From assembly GCA_023251875.1 (NCBI GenBank), contig JAHEXY010000001.1:372001-436000 (forward strand): a stretch of DNA of 64,000 bases. Direction: 5' to 3'. The stretch's first letter is position 1, and every line of letters begins with the position of its first letter. Under the pieces are notes generated by a model. The model was not told where the DNA came from and made no database searches. It was given only the letters and a program-made list of their open reading frames with translations. The translations under genes were made by a program, and so were the position numbers. Of this stretch, positions 7,161 to 16,318 are shown one piece after another. The DNA is from Bacteroidota bacterium (GTDB taxonomy: Bacteria > Bacteroidota > Bacteroidia > JAHEXY01).

Positions 7161-10073
7161 ATGATGAATACTTATAAACGCTATAATATTATAGCAGGTT
7201 GGCTTTGTTTTGCCATATCCTTTGTAACTTATCTATCTACTATTGAACCTACTGTTAGCTGGTGGGATTGTGGAGAATTTATTGCTGCATCTCATAAACT
7301 AGAAGTTGGCCATTCTCCGGGAGCTCCCCTATTTTTACTCTTAGCCCGATTAGCATCTTTATTTGCTGCACCCAATCAAGTTGCTATTTGTATTAATATT
7401 CTTTCTGCATTATGTAGTGCATTCACGGTTTTGTTTCTTTTTTGGTCAATAACTATGTTGGTAAAAAAAATAGCTTCAAATCATTTGAAGAATAATGAAA
7501 ATAATTTGTCCGCGATAATTGCCATAATGGGAAGTGGAATAGTAGGTTCATTGGCATTTGCTTTTTCAGATTCATTTTGGTTTTCGGCAGTAGAGTCAGA
7601 AGTATATGCCATGTCATCATTGTTTACAGCTCTTGTTTTTTGGGCCATTTTAAAATGGGATGAAGTGGCAGATGAGCCCGGGGCCAATCGTTGGTTGGTA
7701 TTGATAGCCTATTTAACAGGATTGTCTATTGGAGTACATCTATTAAATTTATTGGCTATTCCAGCTATTACTTTTATTTATTATTTCAGAAAATATAAAT
7801 TTTCGTATAAAGGTTTTGCATATACTACTGTTATTTCCATTTTTATCTTAGGTTTTTTTTATAAGGGAATTATTTCCGGGTTCGTGAAAATTGCATCATG
7901 GTTTGAATTGTTTTTTGCAAATACAATAGGCTTGCCTTTTTATTCGGGACTCATTATATATTTAATGGTAGTAACACTAATTGTCATTTATTTTCTGTGG
8001 TATTCTCATAAGAGAAATAAAAGAGGGATGCAGCTTGTTGCGTTATGTTTTACCTATGTAATTATTGGTTATTCATCCTACACCATGATTATTATTCGCT
8101 CGTGCGCTAATACTCCTTTGGATGAGGATAATCCTGAAAATGTTTTTAGTTTACTTTCTTATCTCAACAGAGAACAGTACGGCTCAAGTCCATTATTAAT
8201 TGGAAATTATTATGGTTCTACCCTTGATAAGAATCAGTCCTATTGCGATGGTAATCCTACTTACGAAATGAAAAATGGTAGGTATGAAATTATTGATGAT
8301 AAAAAAGAATCGCAACCCAATTACGGTTCAGATCAACAAATGGCCTTTCCACGAATGTGGAGTACTGAAAAAAATCATGTAGAAGGTTATAAGCAATGGG
8401 CGGGAATAAGGGGAGATAAAAAACCAAGCATGGGAGAGAACTTGGCTTATTTTTTTAGTTATCAACTTAATTTTATGTATTGGCGTTATTTTATGTGGAA
8501 TTTTGCAGGTCGTCAAAATGATATACAAGGTCATGGAGATATTTTAACTGGAAACTGGTTAAGTGGCATTTCATTTATAGACAGCATGCGCTTGGGTGAT
8601 CAATCAAATCTTCCGGTATCAATAAAAGAAAATAAGGCATACAATCGTTTTTATTTATTGCCTCTTATTCTTGGCTTAATAGGATTTCTCTTTCACTTTA
8701 AAAATGACAAAACAAATGCCTTTGTTGTTCTTTTGTTATTCTTTTTTACCGGAATTGCTATTGTAATTTTTTTGAACCAAACCCCTTTTCAACCGCGTGA
8801 ACGTGATTATGCTTACGTGGGATCGTTTTATGCCTTTACCATTTGGATTGGTATTGGAACTTGGGCTTTGTTTTCACTCATGGCAAAAAAAGTAAAACCA
8901 ATTATTGCTTCAGTAATGGTTACAGGAATTTGTTTGGCTTGCGTACCTGTTTTAATGGCTAAAGAGGGGTATTATGATCATAATCGATCAGGAAAATACA
9001 TAGCAAGAAATTTTGCGTATAATTTATTGACGAGTTGTGAACCCAATGCAATATTATTTACTCAAGGAGATAATGATACATTTCCATTATGGTATTTACA
9101 AGAAGTTGAAGGAATACGTACCGATGTTAGAATAATTTGTGGCGCATTACTCAGAGGCGACTGGTATATTCAACAAATGCATACCCAAATAAATGAGTCT
9201 GATCCACTTCCCTTTGAAATTTCAAATAAGGTATACCGGCAAGGCTACTATCCGGTAAGACCATTAACAGATCAAAATATTGATGTAAATGAAATCATTC
9301 GTTTTGTAAACAGTGATAGTGCTGAAACTAAATTAATGACACAATCAGGAAAAAATATTAGCTATTTACCTGCTAAAAATATTGCCATTACAGAAAATGA
9401 TTCAATAAAAAAGGCAATGCTATTTACGATCAAGAAAAATTATTTATTTACTGACGATTTATTTGTACTCGATTTATTGGCGCATAATCACTGGAAGAGA
9501 CCTATTTATTTTGCTTCAGCACAACTTATAACTTCATTGATTAATGCCGATGATTATATACAACAAGAAGGATTTGTTTTTCATCTTACCAATAAAAAAA
9601 ACAAGAATCAAGGTATGGGTGTAAATACCAAAATTATGGCAGAAAATTTTCTAAACAAATACGATTGGACATCATTTGATACCGAAGATCAATATTTAGA
9701 TCCTGAGAGTTACAGAATGTGTGGAACCTTTAGATATTATTTTGGAAATCTTGCCAATGCTTTGATTAATGAGGGAGATGCTGCAAACGCTGAAAAAGTT
9801 TTAGATAAATGTATTGTAACATTTAATTATAAAAACATTCCGTATGACTATTCAATGATACAAATTGCACAAGGCTATTACAGATTAGGCAGAATAGAAA
9901 AAGCAAATGTAATTATAGATGGATTAAATGAACGATATAATGCAGAATTAGTATACTATAAAAAATTGCCTAGAGAAAAATTAAAATTAATCGGTAATGA
10001 CCTGAATATCGCCAATGCTGTTTTACAACAAATTGCTATGCTAAAAAAAGAGTTTGCTAAAAATAATTTCTAA
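7161..10073 (+). CDS. DUF2723 (TMEM260-like) polytopic glycosyltransferase with TPR-like tail
   Basis: About 970 aa from the ATG pair at 7161/7164. A frame from 7116 begins inside a palindromic repeat and is rejected. The N-terminal half is polytopic, with many helices between residues about 10 and 320. It carries the DUF2723 signature VSWWDCGEFI with the following HSPGAPLF: a WD-CGE-type acidic pair after the first helix, as in GT-C glycosyltransferases. More helices lie around 510-620, followed by a periplasmic domain. The C-terminus (ALINEGDAANAEKVL; GYYRLGRIEKANVII) looks like TPRs. Human TMEM260 of this family is a protein O-mannosyltransferase; here protein O-glycosylation at the inner membrane is inferred. 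The kinase gene follows 9 bp later. Confidence 0.88.
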   Translation: MMNTYKRYNIIAGWLCFAISFVTYLSTIEPTVSWWDCGEFIAASHKLEVGHSPGAPLFLLLARLASLFAAPNQVAICINILSALCSAFTVLFLFWSITMLVKKIASNHLKNNENNLSAIIAIMGSGIVGSLAFAFSDSFWFSAVESEVYAMSSLFTALVFWAILKWDEVADEPGANRWLVLIAYLTGLSIGVHLLNLLAIPAITFIYYFRKYKFSYKGFAYTTVISIFILGFFYKGIISGFVKIASWFELFFANTIGLPFYSGLIIYLMVVTLIVIYFLWYSHKRNKRGMQLVALCFTYVIIGYSSYTMIIIRSCANTPLDEDNPENVFSLLSYLNREQYGSSPLLIGNYYGSTLDKNQSYCDGNPTYEMKNGRYEIIDDKKESQPNYGSDQQMAFPRMWSTEKNHVEGYKQWAGIRGDKKPSMGENLAYFFSYQLNFMYWRYFMWNFAGRQNDIQGHGDILTGNWLSGISFIDSMRLGDQSNLPVSIKENKAYNRFYLLPLILGLIGFLFHFKNDKTNAFVVLLLFFFTGIAIVIFLNQTPFQPRERDYAYVGSFYAFTIWIGIGTWALFSLMAKKVKPIIASVMVTGICLACVPVLMAKEGYYDHNRSGKYIARNFAYNLLTSCEPNAILFTQGDNDTFPLWYLQEVEGIRTDVRIICGALLRGDWYIQQMHTQINESDPLPFEISNKVYRQGYYPVRPLTDQNIDVNEIIRFVNSDSAETKLMTQSGKNISYLPAKNIAITENDSIKKAMLFTIKKNYLFTDDLFVLDLLAHNHWKRPIYFASAQLITSLINADDYIQQEGFVFHLTNKKNKNQGMGVNTKIMAENFLNKYDWTSFDTEDQYLDPESYRMCGTFRYYFGNLANALINEGDAANAEKVLDKCIVTFNYKNIPYDYSMIQIAQGYYRLGRIEKANVIIDGLNERYNAELVYYKKLPREKLKLIGNDLNIANAVLQQIAMLKKEFAKNNF

Positions 10074-10082
10074 TTTAGAGTG

Positions 10083-11108
10083 ATGCAAACGATCACTTAT
10101 AAAGGCGTATTAGGTATAGCTGTAGGTTGCATAGCTCTTTTATTGGCTGTGCTCGTATGTATTTCAAATTTCTTACCTGTTTTACAGTCTCTTTTGTTAG
10201 TGTTTGTTTTAAGCATTATCATCTATTTTATTTTTATTTTCCTTATTGAAAAATTTATTTTAAAAGAAGTTTTAAGTTCAATAAAAGATATACGCAGTCA
10301 GCGAAAAACAGAGGGTTTAAAAAGATTATCGCAAAACACCGGTATCTTGTCAGAAATACATCAAGAACTTGTAAGTTGGACTGAAGATCGTAAAAACGAA
10401 GTGGAACATCTTAGAAAATTAGAAAATTACCGTAAAGAATTTTTAGGAAATGTTTCTCATGAATTAAAAACTCCCATTTTTAATATTGAAGGCTATATTT
10501 ATACACTCCTGGATGGAGGTTTAGATGATCCAAGTATTAATAAAAATTATTTGGAGCGTGCCTCAAAAAGCGTAGACCGAATGATTAGTATTATTCAAGA
10601 TTTAGAATCAATTGCTCAGCTTGAAAAGGGAGAATTGCAAATGCTTTCTGAAAAATTTGACATTGTTACTTTGGTAAAAGAAGTGTTTGATGAACATGAA
10701 ATAGAAGCCCAGGCAAAATCAATTAAACTTATATTAATCAATAAAGATGAGAGAATAATTGATGTATTAGCCGATAAAAATAAAATTCGACAAGTACTCA
10801 CCAATCTTGTGATTAATTCAATTAGATATGGTAAAAATGAAGGAGAAACCCACATCACATTCTATGATATGGGAGAAAATATTTCTGTTGAAGTAATTGA
10901 TAATGGCTTGGGTATTTCACAAGAACATTTGCCTAGAATTTTTGAACGCTTTTATCGTGCTGATAAAAGTCGTTCAAGAGAGCAAGGAGGCACTGGCTTA
11001 GGTTTATCCATTGTAAAACATATTATTGAAGCACATGGTCAGTCCATTAAAGTATTTAGTATAGAAGGTGCTGGTACTACATTTTCGTTTACGCTAAAAA
11101 AGGCCTAG
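10083..11108 (+). CDS. Sensor histidine kinase (PhoR/WalK-like), no adjacent response regulator
   Basis: 341 aa from the ATG at 10083 (a GTG at 10080 is directly upstream). Two membrane helices (about 8-30 and 36-58) are separated by only a few residues, so there is almost no periplasmic sensor domain. The linker is helical. The H box is NVSHELKTP with phospho-acceptor His126. Then come the N box (RQVLTNLVINSIRYG), G1 (VIDNGLGI), F box (IFERFYRADKS) and G2 (GGTGLGLSIVKHII). All catalytic boxes are intact. It starts 9 bp after the DUF2723 gene and is followed by a strong terminator, so the two are probably co-transcribed. No response regulator gene is in the window. Confidence 0.93.
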   Translation: MQTITYKGVLGIAVGCIALLLAVLVCISNFLPVLQSLLLVFVLSIIIYFIFIFLIEKFILKEVLSSIKDIRSQRKTEGLKRLSQNTGILSEIHQELVSWTEDRKNEVEHLRKLENYRKEFLGNVSHELKTPIFNIEGYIYTLLDGGLDDPSINKNYLERASKSVDRMISIIQDLESIAQLEKGELQMLSEKFDIVTLVKEVFDEHEIEAQAKSIKLILINKDERIIDVLADKNKIRQVLTNLVINSIRYGKNEGETHITFYDMGENISVEVIDNGLGISQEHLPRIFERFYRADKSRSREQGGTGLGLSIVKHIIEAHGQSIKVFSIEGAGTTFSFTLKKA

Positions 11109-11123
11109 TTTTATTTTAATGGC

Positions 11124-11173
11124 GGCTTTCTGAAAATTTCAATTTTCAGAAAGCCATTAAACCTTTTTATATA
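11124..11173 (+). terminator. Rho-independent terminator after the kinase gene
   Basis: A perfect 15-bp inverted repeat (arms 11124-11138 and 11141-11155) with a very tight loop, followed by a CTTTTTAT run. It closes the DUF3098-to-kinase transcription unit. Confidence 0.85.
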
Positions 11174-11200
11174 TTTCCCATCTAATTAAAAAACCCTTAC

Positions 11201-12862
11201 ATGATGAAAATATTTTTATCTACTTACCTATTGCTCTTTTTTTATTCTTGTTTGTTTTCTCAAAACACTGTGGGTGTTATAAACTATGATCCTACTAAAA
11301 CCTACGATGGTTACAGTTTACTCTTTCCGGTAATGGATACCAATACGTATTTATTAGATAATTGTGGCCGTGTTGTTCATGAATGGAATAACAAAAATGT
11401 TCCAGGTCAAATGGCATTGTTATTAGAAGATGGTAATTTACTCAGAACCTATATTGATGGGCAAAATAATAATGCAATTATTAGCAACGGAGGTGCATCT
11501 GATGGTGTTCAACTTATGGATTGGAATGGAACTGTTTTGTGGGATTATGTGGTGTCGGATAGTGTGCATCGGATGCATCATGATGTTGCCTATATGCCGA
11601 ATGGTCATGTATTAATTCATGCTTGGGAATTAAAAACCAAAACGGATGCAGCTTTAGTTGGATATGATACAACTAAATTTCCCTCGAGTAATAAATTATT
11701 ATCAGAAGGCATTTATGAAGTAGAACCTATAGGAAGCAATGGAGGCAACATTGTTTGGGAATGGCATGTATGGGATCATCTTATACAAGATAATGACACA
11801 TCTATATCTACTACTTATGGTTTGGTTTCAAAACATCCGGAACTAATAGATGTGAACTATAATGTTTTTGATGATGATTTTATGCATGTAAATTCAATCG
11901 ATTACAATGCTGATTTAGATCAAATTATGATTAGTATTCATAATTATGGAGAAGTCTGGATTATAGATCATAGCACTACTATTACTGAAGCAGCAAGCCA
12001 TATTGGAGGCAAGTGTGGAAAAGGTGGCGATCTATTATACCGATGGGGAAATCCACAAACGTATGATCAAGGTTCTCCTACTGATCAAATTTTTTGGGGC
12101 CAGCATAATGCCCAATGGATTGCGAAAGGATTAAAAGACGAAGGTAAAATTCTTGTATTTAATAATGGATGGGATAGGCCGGGTGAAAAATATTCTTCGG
12201 TAGAAATTTTTGTTCCTCCTCTCGATACGCTTACGGGGAATTATATATATTCTTCAGGAACTGCATTCGGTCCACCAGCATCAGAATGGGTATATACAGC
12301 AAATCCCAAAACAGCTTTTTATTCCGATCATATTTCAGGTGCGCAGCGTTTAGAAAATGGCAATACTTTAATTTGCTATTCAACCAAAGGCATGGTATTT
12401 GAAATTACACCCAATGATAGTGTTGTTTGGTCGTATGTGAATCCCTTAAATGGATCAATAGCCATTGCACAAGGCCAAATGCCAACTGCAAATCAAAATG
12501 CCATGTTTAGATGTTATAAATATGGAACCAATTATGCCGGGTTAAGCGGTAAAATACTTAGTCCTGGAAATTATATTGAATTAAATCCGGATACGAGTAT
12601 ATGTGCAGTATCAGCGGGTATAAATGAAACGATTGAAGTTGAAAACAACATCACTATTTTTCCTAATCCAATAACAAATAGTTTTCATGTGTCTTCTACA
12701 CAAAAAATAAAAAGTATTCGTATAACAGATACATTTGGAAAAATTTTGTACCAAAGCTTAGTTTATGATTTTTATTGCGAAATAAATTTATTTGCATTTA
12801 AAACCGGAATATATTTTTTACAAATTAATGAGACTTTCAATACAATTATTGAGAAACAATAA
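11201..12862 (+). CDS. Arylsulfotransferase (ASST)-family secreted protein with T9SS sorting domain
   Basis: 553 aa. The signal peptide ends near LFSQ-NTV. The main domain (about 25-460) has the ASST-like beta-propeller pattern: 'YDGYSLLFPVMDTNTYLLD', 'VVHEWN', 'LLEDGNLLRT', 'MHHDVAYMPNGHVLIHAWE', 'HISGAQRLENGNTLICYS' and 'VVWSYVNP'. The His-rich HHD segment is where family members keep catalytic and substrate-binding residues. The C-terminal 70 residues form a T9SS type A sorting domain (ITIFPNPITNSF...FKTGIYFLQI). So it is probably exported through T9SS and surface-anchored or released. True sulfotransferase activity is uncertain; many Bacteroidota members are uncharacterised. Confidence 0.85.
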   Translation: MMKIFLSTYLLLFFYSCLFSQNTVGVINYDPTKTYDGYSLLFPVMDTNTYLLDNCGRVVHEWNNKNVPGQMALLLEDGNLLRTYIDGQNNNAIISNGGASDGVQLMDWNGTVLWDYVVSDSVHRMHHDVAYMPNGHVLIHAWELKTKTDAALVGYDTTKFPSSNKLLSEGIYEVEPIGSNGGNIVWEWHVWDHLIQDNDTSISTTYGLVSKHPELIDVNYNVFDDDFMHVNSIDYNADLDQIMISIHNYGEVWIIDHSTTITEAASHIGGKCGKGGDLLYRWGNPQTYDQGSPTDQIFWGQHNAQWIAKGLKDEGKILVFNNGWDRPGEKYSSVEIFVPPLDTLTGNYIYSSGTAFGPPASEWVYTANPKTAFYSDHISGAQRLENGNTLICYSTKGMVFEITPNDSVVWSYVNPLNGSIAIAQGQMPTANQNAMFRCYKYGTNYAGLSGKILSPGNYIELNPDTSICAVSAGINETIEVENNITIFPNPITNSFHVSSTQKIKSIRITDTFGKILYQSLVYDFYCEINLFAFKTGIYFLQINETFNTIIEKQ

Positions 12863-13034
12863 TAAGCCTCAAAATAAAATTTTGCCTAAATCTATTCCTC
12901 TTCATTCTTTGCATTAAACATTTTGTTATTATGATTTTATGTAAAATATTGATATGTAACGATTAATTATTTTTAAAATACCGAAACTATTATTGTGTTT
13001 ATGCGTATAAGGACTAGAATAAACCCTCTGGTCT

Positions 13035-14627
13035 ATGATAAAATTATACTTTAAAACAACAAAATTTACAAAGCTTAGAAGAAGTCTATTGCTTGTATTC
13101 ACAATCTCAATTATAACGATTTTATATACTCAACAATGTAAAGCCGTTGTTGGATTTTATATGGACGGGGGTACTGCATATTTTGATGGTGATTTTACCG
13201 CTAATGGCGATGCTGCAAATGGAAATGTACAAATAACTGCCACCGCTACACTTAATTTAGGAACAGCAACTTCTAATATACGTACTAACGGATTTCAAAT
13301 GGATGGCACGCTTTCAGGCCATGCCTCATCAACAATTACCGCTGCATCCGGTACTTTTACAGGCACATCAGCCGTAATCGTGCCGGGTAATTTAACCTTA
13401 ACAGGCGCGGTTACTTTGGGCCAAGCCGTAACCGTTACTACAGTAGCCACATTAGGAGCCAATGTATTAACTTTAAATGGCAAAACACTAACCTTAGCAT
13501 CGAGTGCCACCACAGCAATAAGTGCTACCTCAGGTTCAGGAGGTTTAGATGGAGGTACAACAACATTAACAGGTACAGGACTTGCCTGGGCAATAGGTAC
13601 TGCTAATGGTACTTATAAATTTCCATTTTCAACAGCAGCAGGAGTAGATGTTGGCGTATCAGCAGTTACCTCAGGCGGTGTAAATGTAGGCACCTTAACT
13701 GTTGCAACTTATGTATCAACAGCCACCAATAATCCCAAGCCAACCGGTATAACTCAGGTCGAAGGTCAATCAGCTACAATAGTAGATAGATTTTGGAGTG
13801 TAAGCAGATCTGCCGGAACCAATACTCCGAATATAACCTTTACTTATGCCGATGCCGAAATACCTACCAGTGGGGGTGAAACGAGCATGGTGTTAAACGC
13901 AGCCAATACAGGATCGAATGTATGGTATACAGCAGCCCAAACATCAGGTACACAAAGTGCAAATGCAGCGGCCAATACAGTAACGGTAACCGGTTTTAGT
14001 AAATTTGCATTACCCCTTACAATGTCAAATAATGGAGGAACCTTAACCGGATCAGCCCCACTACCTGTAGAATTAACTAGTTTTAGTGCCGCATGTAATG
14101 ATGGTCAAGTATTAATTAACTGGACAACGGCATCAGAAATCGACAACCATGGCTTTGAAGTAGAAAGAAGTTTAGACGGGCAAAGTAATTTTACAATGGT
14201 AGCCAGTAAATATTTACAAGAGTACGAAGCTAATAGCAATGTACCTAAATCATATTCTGCCATTGATCCATCTCCATATGGAGGTACCTCTTATTATCGC
14301 TTAAAACAAATTGATAATAACGGTACAGAAAAATATTTTGATGCTGTTTCTGTAAGTTGTGGAACAACATCAGGTTTTGATATTACATCTACCGTAACCA
14401 ATAGTGATGAACAATCTGTTGTGATAACCTATAATACCGATGAAAACGAAACCGTTTATTACAGCTTAATTGATTATAATGGACAAAGAATAGCCGAAAG
14501 CCCGGTATACTCCCAAGCCGGAACCAATATGCTTAAAGTAAGTACCATTGGCATTAATCAAGGTATATATTTGCTTTCGATCAGAAACAAAGAAAAAACA
14601 CTTACTAATAAAATTGTAATTCAATAA
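13035..14627 (+). CDS. T9SS-exported adhesin-like protein
   Basis: 530 aa. A basic N-terminus and signal helix (RRSLLLVFTISIITILY) end near CKA-VVG. Residues about 30-330 are Thr/Ala/Gly/Val-rich, in short beta-strand repeats (TLTGAVTLGQAVTVTTVATLG-like), as in parallel beta-helix or adhesin proteins. A 'PLPVELTSFSA...INWTTASEIDNHGFEVERS' block follows, a common module just before T9SS sorting domains. The end (NMLKVSTIGINQGIYLLSIRN...KIVIQ) is a type A sorting domain. Base composition is visibly richer in G+C than neighbouring genes, especially 13300-14050. Ligand unknown. Confidence 0.8.
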   Translation: MIKLYFKTTKFTKLRRSLLLVFTISIITILYTQQCKAVVGFYMDGGTAYFDGDFTANGDAANGNVQITATATLNLGTATSNIRTNGFQMDGTLSGHASSTITAASGTFTGTSAVIVPGNLTLTGAVTLGQAVTVTTVATLGANVLTLNGKTLTLASSATTAISATSGSGGLDGGTTTLTGTGLAWAIGTANGTYKFPFSTAAGVDVGVSAVTSGGVNVGTLTVATYVSTATNNPKPTGITQVEGQSATIVDRFWSVSRSAGTNTPNITFTYADAEIPTSGGETSMVLNAANTGSNVWYTAAQTSGTQSANAAANTVTVTGFSKFALPLTMSNNGGTLTGSAPLPVELTSFSAACNDGQVLINWTTASEIDNHGFEVERSLDGQSNFTMVASKYLQEYEANSNVPKSYSAIDPSPYGGTSYYRLKQIDNNGTEKYFDAVSVSCGTTSGFDITSTVTNSDEQSVVITYNTDENETVYYSLIDYNGQRIAESPVYSQAGTNMLKVSTIGINQGIYLLSIRNKEKTLTNKIVIQ

Positions 14628-14695
14628 AATTGCTGTTTTTTGAAACTTTTTTGGTAAAAATACGTATAATGTATAAAATGTAATAATCGACCCCT

Positions 14696-16189
14696 ATGAT
14701 AAACAACTACTCAAGCTATTTAAGATTCGGTGTTATAATGCTGGCTCTTTATCTTACAACAAATAATACAGCCAATGCTCAAAATGCAGGTATTGGTACC
14801 ACAACTCCATCTAATACGCTAGATGTAGAAGATGGTAGAGCTGCAGGCTGTGGTGTTGATATAAATGCAACAAATGCAGGTAATGCAAATCCATTAGTAA
14901 ACTTTCAATTAAGCGGAGTTACCAAATTTTCTGTTGGTGTAGATGAAGTTGATGCTTCGTCATTTAAGATTGGATTAGCAAATCTTAGTACAAGTACAAG
15001 ACTAAAAATAGCTTCTGATGGTAACATAGGCATTGGTGGTGGACCAACTAACGCAAGGTTACATATAACGGATACCGTAAATGTTGCCGGTGGTTTAGTA
15101 AGAATTCAAAACGATAGGGTTGTAGGTGATGCTGATGCTAGTTTAGAGTTTAATCTTAATGGTGTAAGTAAATTTACTATAGGATCAGATGATAGTGATG
15201 GAGATGATTTTAAAATGGCTAGAGGCAATGCTTTAGGGGTAACTGATTTTTTTAGAGCTAATTCAGCTGATGGTAGAATTTCTATTGGAGCATTTGCAGG
15301 TAGTGCGCTTACTCCAATAGCCAGATTTCATGTGTATGATACAGCTAATACGGCAGGTGGTATAGTTAGAATTGAAAATAACAGAGTTGTTGGAGATGCA
15401 GATGCATCAATAGAGTTTAATTTAAATAATAGCGGTAAATGGATAATGGGATCTGACGATAGTAATAATGATTTTTTTATAATTAGTCAAAGCAATCAAT
15501 TAGGTATTAATGACAGATTAATTTTAGATAACATAGGTAATGTAACATTTGCCGGCAATGGAAATTTTAATGCTACTTCTGGAGTTAATAATTTTAAAAC
15601 TAATGTTGCTATTGGCGGGGCCTCAAATGCAACTTTACATGTAACAGATACGCTTACTACTTCTGCAAGTGGAATTAGAATTCAAAATGACAAGATTGTG
15701 GGAGATGCGGATGCTAAATTAGAGTTTAATCAGAATGGTGTAAGTTTATTTAGTATGGGTACTGACGATAGTGATGCAGATAAATTTAAAATTTCAGCAA
15801 ATAATACTTTAGGAGTAAATGATAGGTTAACCATTGATGGTGCAGGAAATGTAACGATAGCGCAAGGCCTTACCGTTACCGGGGCTTTTACCCCAAATGG
15901 AAGTATTGCAATGCCTGTAAGGGCGCAGTCTGCTAATTATACTGCAACAGCTAGTGATTTTTTTATTTATGCTAATTCAGGAGGAGGAGCCTTTACTGTA
16001 ACTTTACCTGCTATAGCAGGTAATACCGGTAAGATGTTTATTATTAGAAGAGCCGGAGGAAGTACAGTTACCGTTAAAGGTAATGCCGCAGAAAATATTG
16101 AAGCCGCTAACACTTATGACATAACCGTTGACGGTACATCATTATTCATTATTAATGATGGTGGTGGATGGAAAATAATTAAAAACTAA
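14696..16189 (+). CDS. Secreted tail-fibre-like repeat protein
   Basis: 497 aa. The signal peptide ends near TANAQ-NAG. The mature protein begins with GIGTTTPSNTLDV, a motif common to Bacteroidota fibre-like surface proteins. Three long repeats of roughly 70 residues follow: a lead-in of the type 'LH[IV]TDT', then 'GDADA[SK][LI]EFN', then 'DDSDxDxFK' and 'LGVNDR'. They are encoded at about 15055-15265, 15322-15530 and 15630-15840, with a weaker first copy before them. The C-terminal 100 residues (from SIAMPVRAQSANYTAT) form a separate beta-rich domain ending GGGWKIIKN. No T9SS sorting domain is visible. Probably a surface fibre; the ligand is unknown. Confidence 0.7.
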   Translation: MINNYSSYLRFGVIMLALYLTTNNTANAQNAGIGTTTPSNTLDVEDGRAAGCGVDINATNAGNANPLVNFQLSGVTKFSVGVDEVDASSFKIGLANLSTSTRLKIASDGNIGIGGGPTNARLHITDTVNVAGGLVRIQNDRVVGDADASLEFNLNGVSKFTIGSDDSDGDDFKMARGNALGVTDFFRANSADGRISIGAFAGSALTPIARFHVYDTANTAGGIVRIENNRVVGDADASIEFNLNNSGKWIMGSDDSNNDFFIISQSNQLGINDRLILDNIGNVTFAGNGNFNATSGVNNFKTNVAIGGASNATLHVTDTLTTSASGIRIQNDKIVGDADAKLEFNQNGVSLFSMGTDDSDADKFKISANNTLGVNDRLTIDGAGNVTIAQGLTVTGAFTPNGSIAMPVRAQSANYTATASDFFIYANSGGGAFTVTLPAIAGNTGKMFIIRRAGGSTVTVKGNAAENIEAANTYDITVDGTSLFIINDGGGWKIIKN

Positions 16190-16209
16190 ATTTATTTTTT
16201 TAACATGTG

Positions 16210-16241
16210 TGCCTTGCATATTTTTTTGCAAGGCATTTTTT
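16210..16241 (+). terminator. Rho-independent terminator after the fibre-like gene
   Basis: 9-bp stem TGCCTTGCA/TGCAAGGCA (16210-16218 and 16227-16235), 8-nt T-rich loop, followed by six T. Confidence 0.88.
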
Positions 16242-16318
16242 ATTTAAAACCGACTTGGTTTCTATACTTACAAAATAATATCTTATTTTAGATCGTTTAT
16301 TTTTAAATGATTTAATTC

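Noticed and set aside
15055-15840. Possible CRISPR-like array (regular repeats)
   Set aside because: Repeats are about 210-300 bp apart, diverged, in frame and encode protein; no short identical repeats with unique spacers.
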